A DNA stretch of 64,000 nucleotides from CAYNLK01 sp964398055 (GTDB taxonomy: Bacteria > Chloroflexota > Anaerolineae > 4572-78 > J111). The notes beneath the pieces were generated by a model, which saw only the letters and a program-made list of their open reading frames with translations, searched no databases and was not told where the DNA came from. A program made the position numbers and the translations under genes. The stretch spans positions 62,001-126,000 of the forward strand of contig CAYNLK010000012.1 of assembly GCA_964398055.1 (NCBI GenBank), in the 5' to 3' direction. Below are positions 44,148-52,813 of the stretch, one piece after another (the stretch's first letter is position 1; the number at the start of each line of letters is the position of its first letter).

Positions 44148-45119
44148 TTACCTGACCCCCAGAATTTTTTCCGCTTCACGAGCGCTGGAGATGAAGACAT
44201 CCTCTAACGAAGGCGCAATCCGCTCGATTGAGTTGACTTGCAGGCCGTGATCGGTCAAAGTCTGCTCAATCAAGGGAATATGCTCTGTTGGCTTGTTGGT
44301 CACCACGTGAATCAAGGCTCCATACAAGGCGACCTCTTCAAAGAGGTTCAACTCGCGCAGCAGGGGGATGGCCTGATCGGTCTGGTTATTGCAATCGATC
44401 TCAATTACTTGCCCGCGCATCTGGGTCAGTTTGATCTCTGCGGGCGAGCCGTGAGCCACCAGAGCGCCTCGCTGGATGAAGACCAGGCTCTGGCAGTGCT
44501 CGGCCTCATCCATGTAGTGGGTTGTCACCAGGATGGTCGTGCCGCTTTCAGCCAGGTCGTAGATCAGTTCCCAGAAGGCCCGGCGGGAGATCGGATCGAC
44601 CCCGGCCGTTGGTTCGTCCAAAAAGAGCACCTCCGGCTGGTGGATGATGGCTACCCCCAGGGCCAGCCGCTGTTTCCAGCCGCCGGACAGGTTCCGGGTC
44701 AATTCTCGCTCCCGCCCGGTTAGACCGGCCATCTGCAAAATATATTCCTTCCGCTCCTTCAGTTTCCGGCCGCAGACCCCGTAGACGCCGCCATAAAAGT
44801 TGAGATTCTCGTCCACCGTCAGGTCGTTGTACAGGCTGAACTTCTGGCTCATGTAACCGATCCGCTGGCGCATCGGCTCACTCTCTTTGACCACATCAAA
44901 GCCGATGACCCTGGCCGCGCCGCTGGTTGGCGTTAGCAGCCCCAACAGCATCCGAATGGTAGTCGTTTTGCCGGCGCCGTTCGGGCCGAGGAAGCCAAAG
45001 ATTTCACCGCGCTGTACCTCAAAACTGACGTTGTTCACGGCCACAAAGTCGCCAAATTTTTTGGTCAGCCCTAAAACTTCGATGGCTGAGCCGTTGTGAG
45101 CAGGTTGCTGATCTGTCAT
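44148..45119 (-). CDS. ABC exporter ATPase (DrrA/CcmA type, second of two)
   Basis: This 323-residue ATPase serves the ABC-2 permeases of the operon. It has Walker A G-P-N-G-A-G-K-T-T, Q-loop Y-M-S-Q-K-F-S-L-Y, signature N-L-S-G-G-W-K-Q-R and Walker B V-L-F-L-D-E-P-T-A-G-V-D-P, and the DrrA-type C-terminal extension of about 90 residues. In E. coli YbhF the two nucleotide-binding domains are fused; here they are two genes, this one corresponding to one half. The signature is slightly non-standard (G-G-W instead of G-G-Q), as in YbhF-like proteins. Confidence 0.9.
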   Translation of the reverse strand: MTDQQPAHNGSAIEVLGLTKKFGDFVAVNNVSFEVQRGEIFGFLGPNGAGKTTTIRMLLGLLTPTSGAARVIGFDVVKESEPMRQRIGYMSQKFSLYNDLTVDENLNFYGGVYGVCGRKLKERKEYILQMAGLTGRERELTRNLSGGWKQRLALGVAIIHQPEVLFLDEPTAGVDPISRRAFWELIYDLAESGTTILVTTHYMDEAEHCQSLVFIQRGALVAHGSPAEIKLTQMRGQVIEIDCNNQTDQAIPLLRELNLFEEVALYGALIHVVTNKPTEHIPLIEQTLTDHGLQVNSIERIAPSLEDVFISSAREAEKILGVR

Positions 45120-45140
45120 TCGTTTTACCTTTAATGGGCC

Positions 45141-45198
45141 GTGTTGCGTAGTACGTATTCCGTTAAATTACAATCACGCAACACGCATTACGCAACAC
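45141..45198. repeat. CGCAACACG-type inverted repeat between the ATPase genes
   Basis: GTGTTGCGTA (45141-45150) and TACGCAACAC (45189-45198) are perfect 10-bp arms. The middle also contains CACGCAACACGCA. Same family as 10770-10847. Confidence 0.6.
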
Positions 45199-45220
45199 TT
45201 ATCACTTACGCCGCCTCTTT

Positions 45221-46180
45221 CTAGCCCATCTTGCCAATCAGCGAAATAAAGGCTTCTTCCATACGGGGCATCGTTTGCCGGAAGTTGGCCATGCGGATTT
45301 GCTCGGTCGCCAGGGTGGCTTCGATGGCGGGCCGGCGCTGGGCGATGTTGTCGACAAAGACGTGCATGAGATCACCGTAGGTTTGGACCTCTAACACGCC
45401 CGGCTGCTGGCTCAACAACCGGTTAGCGGCGCGCAGCAGCCCCACGCCTTGCTGCCGGTCAGACTCGGGCTTGAATTCAATTAACTCTCCTTGAATCAAC
45501 CCTTTGATCTGGGTGGGCGTACCCTGCTCCACCAGCCGGCCGTGATACATCAACCCAACTCGGGAGCAGCGTTCGGCCTCATCCATATACGGCGTGTTGA
45601 CCAGAATGGTGGTCTTTTCAACGTGCAGGCCGGCCAGGATGTCCCAGAATTCGCGGCGGGAAACCGGGTCGACGCCGGTGGTGGGTTCGTCCAGGTAGAG
45701 AATCTCAGGCGAGTGTACCAGGGCGCAGGCCAGCCCCAGCTTCTTCTTCATCCCGCCGGAAAGGCGACCGGCTCGCCGATTGGTAAATTCGATCAGCCGG
45801 GCAAAGTTCAGCAGCCGCTCGATCTGCTCCCGGCGCAGTTTGCCCCGCACGCCGTACACGTCGGCAAAGAAGTTGAGGTTTTCAAGTACGGTCAAATCGC
45901 CGTACAGGGCAAATTGCTGGGCCATGTAACCGATGTGATGCTTGATCTGCTCGGCCTGTTTGCGCAGGTCAAAGCCGGCGATGGCGGCGTTGCCCGCGGT
46001 CGGGTCCATGATGGCGGCCAGCATGCGCATAGTGGTGGTCTTGCCGGCTCCATCCGGCCCCACCAGGCCAAAAATCTCGCCTTTTTTGATTTCAAGGTTG
46101 AGATTGTCCACCGCCGTAATTTGGCGGAAGCGTTTGGTCAAATTTTCGGTTTTGATGATAGTTTCATTGTTATTCTTCAT
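45221..46180 (-). CDS. ABC exporter ATPase (DrrA/CcmA type, first of two)
   Basis: The ATPase is 319 residues from ATG 46180, with Walker A G-P-D-G-A-G-K-T-T, Q-loop Y-M-A-Q-Q-F-A-L-Y, signature L-S-G-G-M-K-K-K and Walker B I-L-Y-L-D-E-P-T-T-G-V-D-P. I place the start at the ATG giving M-K-N-N-N-E-T-I-I-K. An upstream in-frame start would only translate a simple GTTGG repeat. It pairs with the second ATPase to make a heterodimeric motor, matching the two halves of YbhF. The downstream gap carries the CGCAACACG repeat. Confidence 0.9.
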   Translation of the reverse strand: MKNNNETIIKTENLTKRFRQITAVDNLNLEIKKGEIFGLVGPDGAGKTTTMRMLAAIMDPTAGNAAIAGFDLRKQAEQIKHHIGYMAQQFALYGDLTVLENLNFFADVYGVRGKLRREQIERLLNFARLIEFTNRRAGRLSGGMKKKLGLACALVHSPEILYLDEPTTGVDPVSRREFWDILAGLHVEKTTILVNTPYMDEAERCSRVGLMYHGRLVEQGTPTQIKGLIQGELIEFKPESDRQQGVGLLRAANRLLSQQPGVLEVQTYGDLMHVFVDNIAQRRPAIEATLATEQIRMANFRQTMPRMEEAFISLIGKMG

Positions 46181-46183
46181 AAT

Positions 46184-46226
46184 TCCAACCAACCAACTAA
46201 CCAACCAGCCAGCCAACCAACCAACT
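46184..46226. repeat. CCAA tetranucleotide tract in front of the first ATPase gene
   Basis: About ten imperfect CCAA/CCAG units sit between the permease stop (46234) and the ATPase start codon (46180). Copy-number change here would alter spacing just upstream of translation, so the tract could make expression variable; that is speculation. Confidence 0.55.
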
Positions 46227-46233
46227 ATTCCAA

Positions 46234-47355
46234 CTAGTCGAGCTTTTTCCTGAATCGCGTCGCCGCCAGCACCACTACGACCGTACTAAAAATCAACACG
46301 GCAATCACCTGCTCGATCAAAATCTCCAGCCCCACACCTTTTAAGATGATGCCGCGCATGATGATCAGGGCGTAGCGGGCCGGAATCAGGTAGCTGATCA
46401 GTTGCAGCCACCAGGGCATGGCCTCGATGGGAAACAAGAAGCCGCTCAGGTAAACAGTGGGCAAAGCCGTGGCAAAGGTCATCAGCAGGGCTTCTTGTTG
46501 GGTAGTCGCTATTGAGGAGACCAGGATACCCAGTCCCAGCGAGGTCAGCATAAAAATCGCCGACAAACCCAGCAGCAGGGGCAGGCTGCCGTTGATCGGC
46601 ACCCCAAAGAGCCAGACCCCGATCAACAGCACCTCGATGACTACGGCAAAGGAAACCGGCACGTAGGGGATGACTTTAGCCACTACCAATTCGAGGGGGC
46701 GAATAGGGGTGACAATCAACTGCTCGATGGTCCCCAGCTCACGCTCGCGTACGATGGCTGTGGCCGTGAACAGAATGGTGAAGACAAAGAGCACCAGCAC
46801 CATCATGCCCGGAATCATGAAATAGGCGCTCTCCAGGTTGGGGTTGTACCAGACCCGCGGCCGGACCTCGATCCCCGGCAGGCTATCGGCCGGCCGGCCC
46901 AGCCGCTGCTCGATGCGCTGGATGGTGACGGCCTGGCCCACCTGTAGGGAGGCCGCCAACACGGTATTGGCCGCGGTAGGGTCTGAACCGTCGATCAAAA
47001 AGGCCACCTCGACCGGCCGCTGGGCCACAATGGCTTGACCGTAACCGGCCGGGATCACCAGCGCCCCGCGCACGTCGCCGCGCTCGATCAGGGTCGCCAG
47101 GTCGGCCTCTTTGGGGACAAAAGCGACCAGGTCAAAAGCGTTGGAGGCTCGATACGCTTCAATCAGGCTGCGACTATGCGGGCTTTTGTCGCCATCGTAG
47201 ACGGCGGTGCGCAGGTGCTCGATATCGGTGGTAGCGGCATAGCCCAGCAAGATCAACATCACCAGCGGCATTACGATCATGATCGCCAGGGTGCGCGGAT
47301 CTCGCGAAATGTGAATAAATTCTTTGCGGACTATATTAAGGACTCTGAGTAACAT
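46234..47355 (-). CDS. ABC-2 type permease (YbhS/YbhR-like, second)
   Basis: This 373-residue ABC-2 permease has one N-terminal helix (I-M-I-V-M-P-L-V-M-L-I-L-L-G-Y-A), a large extracytoplasmic domain (about 50-170) and five C-terminal helices (about 175-370), with R-E-R-E-L-G-T-I-E-Q-L-I-V-T-P at the cytoplasmic coupling site. It is a close paralogue of the permease encoded just upstream, so the pair arose by tandem duplication and should form a heterodimer, as YbhS and YbhR do. The substrate is unknown; E. coli YbhFSR exports cationic drugs and sodium or lithium ions. Confidence 0.9.
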   Translation of the reverse strand: MLLRVLNIVRKEFIHISRDPRTLAIMIVMPLVMLILLGYAATTDIEHLRTAVYDGDKSPHSRSLIEAYRASNAFDLVAFVPKEADLATLIERGDVRGALVIPAGYGQAIVAQRPVEVAFLIDGSDPTAANTVLAASLQVGQAVTIQRIEQRLGRPADSLPGIEVRPRVWYNPNLESAYFMIPGMMVLVLFVFTILFTATAIVRERELGTIEQLIVTPIRPLELVVAKVIPYVPVSFAVVIEVLLIGVWLFGVPINGSLPLLLGLSAIFMLTSLGLGILVSSIATTQQEALLMTFATALPTVYLSGFLFPIEAMPWWLQLISYLIPARYALIIMRGIILKGVGLEILIEQVIAVLIFSTVVVVLAATRFRKKLD

Positions 47356-47443
47356 CGCTCACCGATTGACGATTGATGATTTACGATTTTTGACGCCCAG
47401 TCGTCAATCGTAAATCCAAAATCGAAAATGATAAATGATTTGT

Positions 47444-48562
47444 TTACAGTTTCTTTTTAAAGCGGGTTGCGGCCAACGTCACAATAATCGCGGCAAAGAT
47501 GAGAATGGCGATGACCTGCTGCATCAAAATTTCCAGCCCCACGCCTTTCAAGATAATGCCCCGGATGATGACCAGGCCATAGCGAGCCGGGATGACCAAG
47601 CTGATGGCCTGTAACCAGCCCGGCATGGCCTCGATGGGAAAAAAGAAGCCGCTCAGGAAGATGGTCGGCATGACGGTGGCAAAGGTCATTAAAAATGCCT
47701 CCACCTGGGTGTTGGCGACACTGGAGATGAAGATGCCAATGCCCAGGGCCGTCACCAGAAACAGGCTGGACAGGCCGAGCAGCAGGACAATACTGCCGTT
47801 AATCGGCACCCCAAAGTGCCATACGCCTACCAGCAGGACCTCGATGATGATGAAGAAAGAGATCAGAATATAAGGTAATACCTTGGCCACGATCAGTTCG
47901 ATGGGGCGGACGGGGGTGACAATCAACTGTTCGATGGTGCCCAGCTCCCGCTCCCGGACAATCGAGGTCGAGGTGAAAAGGGTGGTGAACAGAAAGAGGA
48001 CGATGACGATCAGGCCGGGGATCATGAAGTGCGAACTTTTGAGGTTAGGGTTGTACCAGACCCGCGGTCTGACCTCGACTGTGGGCATCTGGCTGGTTGA
48101 GAAGCCCAATTCCTTTTCCAACCACTTGATCGAGACGGCCTGGCCAACCTGCTGAGAGGCGCTAAAAACCGTCCGGGCCACGCTGGGGTCCGAGCCGTCC
48201 ACGAGGAAAGCCACGTCGGGGCGCTCGCGGGCGGCCAACTGGCGGCCGTAGCCGGGCGGGATGATCAGGGCGCTACGCACGTCGCCGTGATCGATTAGAT
48301 AGCGCAGATCCTCTTCTCTGGCTACGTATTGCACAATGTCGAAGTAGTTGGAGGCCTGGTACGCCTCAATCAGAGCGCGGCTTTGGGGCGTTTTGTCGGC
48401 GTCATAAACGGCGGTGCGCAGGTGTTCGATGTCGGTGGTGGCGGCATAGCCGAGCAAGATCAACATCACCAGTGGCATCACAATCATAATCACCAGCGTG
48501 CGCGGGTCGCGCCCGATATGGAGCAGTTCTTTGCGGATTAAACTTAAAATTCGGCGTACCAT
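47444..48562 (-). CDS. ABC-2 type permease (YbhS/YbhR-like, first)
   Basis: This 372-residue protein has the same architecture as the next gene: N-terminal helix with M-P-L-V-M-L-I-L-L-G-Y-A, extracytoplasmic domain and five helices, with R-E-R-E-L-G-T-I-E-Q-L-I-V-T-P. The two are identical over long stretches. The gap to the next permease (47356-47443) contains palindromic CGATTGACGATT-like repeats and the gap to the regulator (48563-48690) contains GATCAGTGATC repeats. It is the first transporter gene after tetR. Confidence 0.9.
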   Translation of the reverse strand: MVRRILSLIRKELLHIGRDPRTLVIMIVMPLVMLILLGYAATTDIEHLRTAVYDADKTPQSRALIEAYQASNYFDIVQYVAREEDLRYLIDHGDVRSALIIPPGYGRQLAARERPDVAFLVDGSDPSVARTVFSASQQVGQAVSIKWLEKELGFSTSQMPTVEVRPRVWYNPNLKSSHFMIPGLIVIVLFLFTTLFTSTSIVRERELGTIEQLIVTPVRPIELIVAKVLPYILISFFIIIEVLLVGVWHFGVPINGSIVLLLGLSSLFLVTALGIGIFISSVANTQVEAFLMTFATVMPTIFLSGFFFPIEAMPGWLQAISLVIPARYGLVIIRGIILKGVGLEILMQQVIAILIFAAIIVTLAATRFKKKL

Positions 48563-48690
48563 AGTTATTCACCAAATGTTGGTGGTCAGTCGTCAGGGAT
48601 CAGGGATCAGTGATCGGTTGTCAGTGATCAGTTGTCAAGGGTTAGCTGTTCATAGACTTTCTACGTTCACCATTTATCATTCACCATTCT

Positions 48691-49314
48691 CTACTGCCGG
48701 CTCAGTAAACCTTCAATAAAGAGTGACGTTAATTGCTCGATGAGCGACTCAGGTGAAATATGCTCATATCTGGTATCTAACCCGGATAGTTTAAGGGCAA
48801 AGTTTATAATGATGGCGCCGATCAAGGCGCGGGTGGCAATGATCGGATCAATCGGGCGAAACCGGCCTGAGTCAACCTGAGTCTGGATGAATTTTTCCAG
48901 ATGAGCGGAAGTCGGCAGGACGATTTGCCGGTAGAGCGTCTCCCGAAGTTCAACGTCGCTAAATATTTCGGCGAGGATGGGCACTATCTGATGGCCTCGC
49001 TCTTTAGCCAGTTGGTAACGGTCGTGCATGATTGCCGTAATGAGCTGCTTTGGATCAGCCGGCGGTTCAGTGGCGATCAGATCTTTTAGCGATTGGGTGG
49101 CCAGCAGCTCGACCATGGCCACTAATAAATCCCGTTTATTGTCAAAGTAGTTGTAAATTGTGCCTTCGGAGACACCGGCCGCTTTGGCGATCTCTTTGGT
49201 GGTGGCTTTGTGGAAACCTTTTTCTGAGAAAACCTGGGCTGCGCCCACTAAAATTTGAATACGCCGGGCCTCGGCCATTTGTTCCTTGAAATCGGTCTGG
49301 GGTTGGAGCATCAT
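48691..49314 (-). CDS. TetR-family repressor of the exporter operon
   Basis: This 207-residue regulator has an N-terminal helix-turn-helix (T-T-K-E-I-A-K-A-A-G-V-S-E-G-T-I-Y-N-Y-F) and an all-helical ligand domain ending in a C-terminal domain like that of CecR/AcrR-type repressors. It is the first gene of the operon and sits below a strong promoter overlapped by two matching operators, so autorepression with release by an exported compound is likely. GAGG lies 6 bases before the ATG. In E. coli the equivalent regulator CecR (YbiH) controls ybhGFSR, which supports the pairing. Confidence 0.92.
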   Translation of the reverse strand: MMLQPQTDFKEQMAEARRIQILVGAAQVFSEKGFHKATTKEIAKAAGVSEGTIYNYFDNKRDLLVAMVELLATQSLKDLIATEPPADPKQLITAIMHDRYQLAKERGHQIVPILAEIFSDVELRETLYRQIVLPTSAHLEKFIQTQVDSGRFRPIDPIIATRALIGAIIINFALKLSGLDTRYEHISPESLIEQLTSLFIEGLLSRQ

Positions 49315-49383
49315 TTTGTCCTCTCTTTACTGGCCTTTTGGGCTGATAACTCACGATACTATTTTCATTAGCTCTTGAAAAAG

Positions 49384-49445
49384 TGAGTAATCACTCAATT
49401 GAATGAGTACACACTCATTATACTTCTGTTTCCATAAAAAGTCAA
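49384..49445 (-). promoter_or_regulatory. TetR promoter with two TGAGT-N4-ACTCA operators
   Basis: On the minus strand, TTGACT (49445-49440), a 17-base spacer and TATAAT (49422-49417) form a near-consensus promoter. Two identical-type palindromes, TGAGTAATCACTCA (49384-49397) and TGAGTACACACTCA (49404-49417), lie just downstream with centres 20 bases apart. The second touches the -10 box. A dimer pair of the TetR protein would block transcription start. Confidence 0.8.
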
Positions 49446-49529
49446 TACCTTGCGGCCGGGTCGATGGAGGCGGACCAAAGTCATAATTTGGCAGCCGGGG
49501 CAATAGTACTTTCACCTTAAAGCAAATTC

Positions 49530-49558
49530 TCGACAATTTACAATGCTTTTAGTATAAT
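49530..49558 (+). promoter_or_regulatory. Promoter of the AAA+ ATPase gene
   Basis: TCGACA (49530-49535), a 17-base spacer and TATAAT (49553-49558), 68 bases ahead of the start codon. It diverges from the TetR promoter; the rest of the 49315-49626 gap shows nothing else clear. Confidence 0.65.
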
Positions 49559-49626
49559 GAGCAGGTGAGAATCTTAAGATGGATCTACTTGACGCAAGCA
49601 GCGTAGAGAGACGGGAGTAAGAATTT

Positions 49627-51021
49627 ATGGCGATGTCGACCACAGGCAGCTTAAAGCAACTGGCCAGAACTGCGGCGCCAGCCGACGTATCCCCCCTTCC
49701 CAGAACAGGCATATTGGATGTGCCGGCCATCTCCCGCTTTAAAGGCATGGCGGAAATACTGATACCGCCCCCTTCGCTGGAGGAATTAGATATCCCTCAA
49801 CCCTTGGTCACCGATATTTTGCTGCGGCTGACCTACACCGAAGGTGAAGTCAGCGCCACCCACGCCGAGGAGGTGATCAAGTTGCCTTATCGCCTGTTGG
49901 ATGATATGTTGGCCTGGCTGCAGCAAGAGCACCTGGTGGAAGTGTCGAAGGCCGTGGGCAGCCTGGGGCGGCGTGGTTACGTCTACAGCCTAACCGACGC
50001 CGGCCGGGCCAGGGCCAAGGAGGCCTTTGAGCGCACCCAATATGTCGGCCCGGCGCCTGTCCCCATTGAAAAATATAATAAGTCCGTTTATGCCCAGGCC
50101 ACCATCAGAAAGGTGACGCGAGCTGAGGTGCAGCAGGTTTTAAGCCATTTGATCTTACCCCCGGATTTTGACCGCCGGATCGGTCCGGCCGTCAATGCCG
50201 GCACTTCTATCTTCTTGTATGGCCCGCCGGGTAACGGCAAAACTACCATTGCTGAGGCCATCGCCAACTTATTGGGTAATAATGAACCCATTTGGATGCC
50301 TTACGCTGTCACGGTCGGTGGGGGAATTATTCAACTGTATGATAACCTGATCCATAAAATGAGTCGGACCGAGGAACGGGGGAAGGCTGACAATCGCTGG
50401 GCGCTTATTCAACGCCCGGGGGTGATGGTGGGCGGCGAGCTAAAAATGGATCACCTGGAGCTTCGCTACGAACCGGTGGGTAAATTCTATGAAGCTCCCC
50501 TGCAGATGAAAGCCAACTGCGGCATGTTCCTGATCGACGATTTTGGCCGCCAGCAGATTAGTCCTTCTGAGTTATTGAACCGCTGGATTGTGCCCCTGGA
50601 AACTGAGATCGACTTTCTGCGGCTCAACTCCGGGCAAACGTTTGAAGTGCCGTTCAAGCAACTCCTGGTTTTCAGCACCAACCTGGACCCGGATGATCTG
50701 GTTGACGGCGCCTTTTTGCGCCGGATTCAGCTCAAAGTAGGTGTTTTTGGTCCCGATGAGCGCATGTTTTACCAAATTTTTGCCAATCAGGCCCAAACGC
50801 TTGGTTTTCCGGAGGTCAACCGGGAATCTTTCCTCTATCTGCTCAACGAGTGGTATCGCAAAACCGGCAAGCCGTTGCAGTCGGTCCATCCCCGCGACAT
50901 TTTGAAAGCCGTAAAAGTCATCTGTGAGTATGCCGGTGAGCCGCTGCGGATGACCCCGGAACTGATCGATGAAGCCTGCCAGGGTTACTTTGTCAAAGCC
51001 AAATCTGGCGAGATTTTGTAG
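49627..51021 (+). CDS. AAA+ ATPase with winged-helix N-terminal domain
   Basis: This 464-residue cytoplasmic ATPase has a winged-helix region (about 55-145, helices ending in L-T-D-A-G-R-A-R-A) followed by an AAA+ module. The module contains Walker A G-P-P-G-N-G-K-T-T, Walker B G-M-F-L-I-D-D-F-G, a sensor-1-like F-S-T-N-L and a C-terminal lid with an arginine-containing H-P-R-D-I segment. A DNA-binding or partner-binding front on a motor suggests a regulator or remodelling role, but I do not recognise a named family and no target is visible. The nearest genes belong to other processes, so context gives no help. It has its own promoter. Confidence 0.8.
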   Translation: MAMSTTGSLKQLARTAAPADVSPLPRTGILDVPAISRFKGMAEILIPPPSLEELDIPQPLVTDILLRLTYTEGEVSATHAEEVIKLPYRLLDDMLAWLQQEHLVEVSKAVGSLGRRGYVYSLTDAGRARAKEAFERTQYVGPAPVPIEKYNKSVYAQATIRKVTRAEVQQVLSHLILPPDFDRRIGPAVNAGTSIFLYGPPGNGKTTIAEAIANLLGNNEPIWMPYAVTVGGGIIQLYDNLIHKMSRTEERGKADNRWALIQRPGVMVGGELKMDHLELRYEPVGKFYEAPLQMKANCGMFLIDDFGRQQISPSELLNRWIVPLETEIDFLRLNSGQTFEVPFKQLLVFSTNLDPDDLVDGAFLRRIQLKVGVFGPDERMFYQIFANQAQTLGFPEVNRESFLYLLNEWYRKTGKPLQSVHPRDILKAVKVICEYAGEPLRMTPELIDEACQGYFVKAKSGEIL

Positions 51022-51047
51022 GGTAGATAGGACCGGTCTGGCCGTCT

Positions 51048-52043
51048 CTACCCCTTTTCTGGAGCTACTCGCCTGGAAGCCTGGACTCCTGCTTCGGCTT
51101 GTTCTCTAGCCTCGCGGCGGTGACCGATGGCCGCGCTAATATGCGCCCCAAACAAAATCACCAACGCCGACACATAAATCCACAGCATCAGGGCAATCAC
51201 CGTACCCAGCGAGCCGTATACCAGGGCCTGCCGGGCAAAGCCGCTGGTCAGATACCAGCCAAATCCCTTTTTGGCCAACTCAAAACCGATGGTCGCGATA
51301 ATGGCCCCCCAGGCCGCCTCTCGCCATTTAACTTTAGTGCCGGGCGCCCACCAATACAGGAATAAAAATGAAATAAAGACGAGTAAAAGTGGCACATATC
51401 GAGAACCCATTTGCCATAAAACCGACTCATGGATTGAGACGCTGCCAAACAACGGGACTTTAAGCGTTGATAAAATATTGTTGATGGTGGTGAACAACGA
51501 AGCCAGAACCATCAGGATCACCAACCCCCCCACAATGACGATGGCCATGAACCGCAGTTCCAGAAAGTTACGCGACCGGGCGTTGCGCCAGGCCAGGCTT
51601 ATATTGTAGGCCACCGCCGAGAATACAGCCATCGCTGCCCACAACAATCCGATCATGCCCACCAGTCCAACCGCGCCCCGCAAACTGAGCGCCTGCTCGA
51701 TGTTGCTCTGGACCAGCTCCTCAAAACCGGGTAGGAACTCCTGCACATATTCCATGATTTGTTCTTGAACGTCAGGGCTTTTCAAGATAGAACTGGCAAT
51801 CGCCAGCAGGAATAATAGCAGCGGAAAAATGGAAAAGAGCGCATAATAGGCAATCGCCGCGGCCGACTGGGTGGCCCCAACCTCAGTGAAACGGTGGATA
51901 GCATTGATAATAATTTCCAAAACGCCAAAACTATAGTCGTTGGCCTGTTTATAGCCGGCAACTGCTTTGGCCTTGAGATTTTCTTTGATCTCCCCATTCA
52001 TCATCGTCTTAGTTACCCTCAATAATTCCTCGGCGTTTGACAT
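51048..52043 (-). CDS. YihY/virulence factor BrkB-like membrane protein (UPF0761)
   Basis: This 331-residue inner-membrane protein of the YihY/BrkB family has six predicted helices. It shows the family's conserved A-A-A-I-A-Y-Y-A-L-F-S-I-F-P-L-L segment in the first helix, later W-A-P-G-T-K-V-K-W-R-E-A and G-S-L-G-T-V-I-A-L-M-L-W-I-Y. The family was once called ribonuclease BN by mistake; its transport or envelope role is still open. A charged Arg/Glu-rich tail ends the protein. It converges with the AAA+ gene (26-base gap) and starts 12 bases after the stop of the DUF2071 gene on the same strand. Confidence 0.92.
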   Translation of the reverse strand: MSNAEELLRVTKTMMNGEIKENLKAKAVAGYKQANDYSFGVLEIIINAIHRFTEVGATQSAAAIAYYALFSIFPLLLFLLAIASSILKSPDVQEQIMEYVQEFLPGFEELVQSNIEQALSLRGAVGLVGMIGLLWAAMAVFSAVAYNISLAWRNARSRNFLELRFMAIVIVGGLVILMVLASLFTTINNILSTLKVPLFGSVSIHESVLWQMGSRYVPLLLVFISFLFLYWWAPGTKVKWREAAWGAIIATIGFELAKKGFGWYLTSGFARQALVYGSLGTVIALMLWIYVSALVILFGAHISAAIGHRREAREQAEAGVQASRRVAPEKG

Positions 52044-52055
52044 CCGGAATTCTAC

Positions 52056-52790
52056 TCAGAGTCTCCTGCCCCGGCGAACCACCACGGCTGAACCTTCGGC
52101 CAGAAAGGCTGACGTTGGTTTGGCCTGAAGCGCCTCTTCAAAAGCAGCGCCGTATAAAGTGGCTACATCACAATTAAACTCACTCTCGCCAACCTGCCAC
52201 ACCCGCCACGGCGGGTGCTCCACCCGATATTCTACGCAGGTTCCGTCCTTCTGGCTGGCATAACCCCAATAATGTTCGCTAATGAACTCCTCTTGCGAAC
52301 CCGGTGTTAGCGGTTGAGCTTGGCCGTGGCTCTTAACCCGTAAATAGTGCCACTTTTGGCCCAATCGCCAGCCATACTCCACGGCCAATGCCTTGCCTCC
52401 GTCGGGACCGGTTATCTCGGTCAGGTTATGGCGCATGGGCAAGGCTACGTAATTCTCATTATACACCCACCTGGCAACCGCGGCGATGGCAGGCTTAGGC
52501 ACAATCTCTTTGATAAAGACTACGCCTCGTCGCCAGCCCTCTTCACCGGGCCGCCGCACGTAGAAACGCAGGTTGACTTCTTCAAAGTTAGTGTGAAACG
52601 GAATCGGTACGCCCAGCAGGCGCGTCTTCAAAAACAAAAAGCCAACCATGCTGACCAGGGTTTGGCCGTTCCACGAGTCCAGCTGGGTGCCGCGGGGCAG
52701 GTAAGGTTGCAGCACAGCCGGATCGATCTCATAATTGAGCATCGCCAGATAACGCCATTCAGCGGAGAGGAAGTTGCCGGGTTCAGACAT
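52056..52790 (-). CDS. DUF2071 (YqjF-like) protein
   Basis: The protein is 244 residues from ATG 52790; a TTG at 52805 would add five. It shows the DUF2071 pattern: an early A-E-W-R-Y-L-A-M-L-N-Y segment, L-P-R-G-T-x-L-D, a V-S-M-V-G-F-L-F strand, F-E-E-V-N-L-R-F-Y-V-R, G-V-V-F-I-K-E-I-V-P and H-Y-W-G-Y near the end. The family has an acetoacetate decarboxylase-like fold but no known reaction for this group. It lies in a same-strand run with the glycosidase-like gene (23-base gap) and the YihY gene. Confidence 0.88.
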   Translation of the reverse strand: MSEPGNFLSAEWRYLAMLNYEIDPAVLQPYLPRGTQLDSWNGQTLVSMVGFLFLKTRLLGVPIPFHTNFEEVNLRFYVRRPGEEGWRRGVVFIKEIVPKPAIAAVARWVYNENYVALPMRHNLTEITGPDGGKALAVEYGWRLGQKWHYLRVKSHGQAQPLTPGSQEEFISEHYWGYASQKDGTCVEYRVEHPPWRVWQVGESEFNCDVATLYGAAFEEALQAKPTSAFLAEGSAVVVRRGRRL

Positions 52791-52813
52791 GCGCGTTAGT
52801 TCCAATAGTAGCC

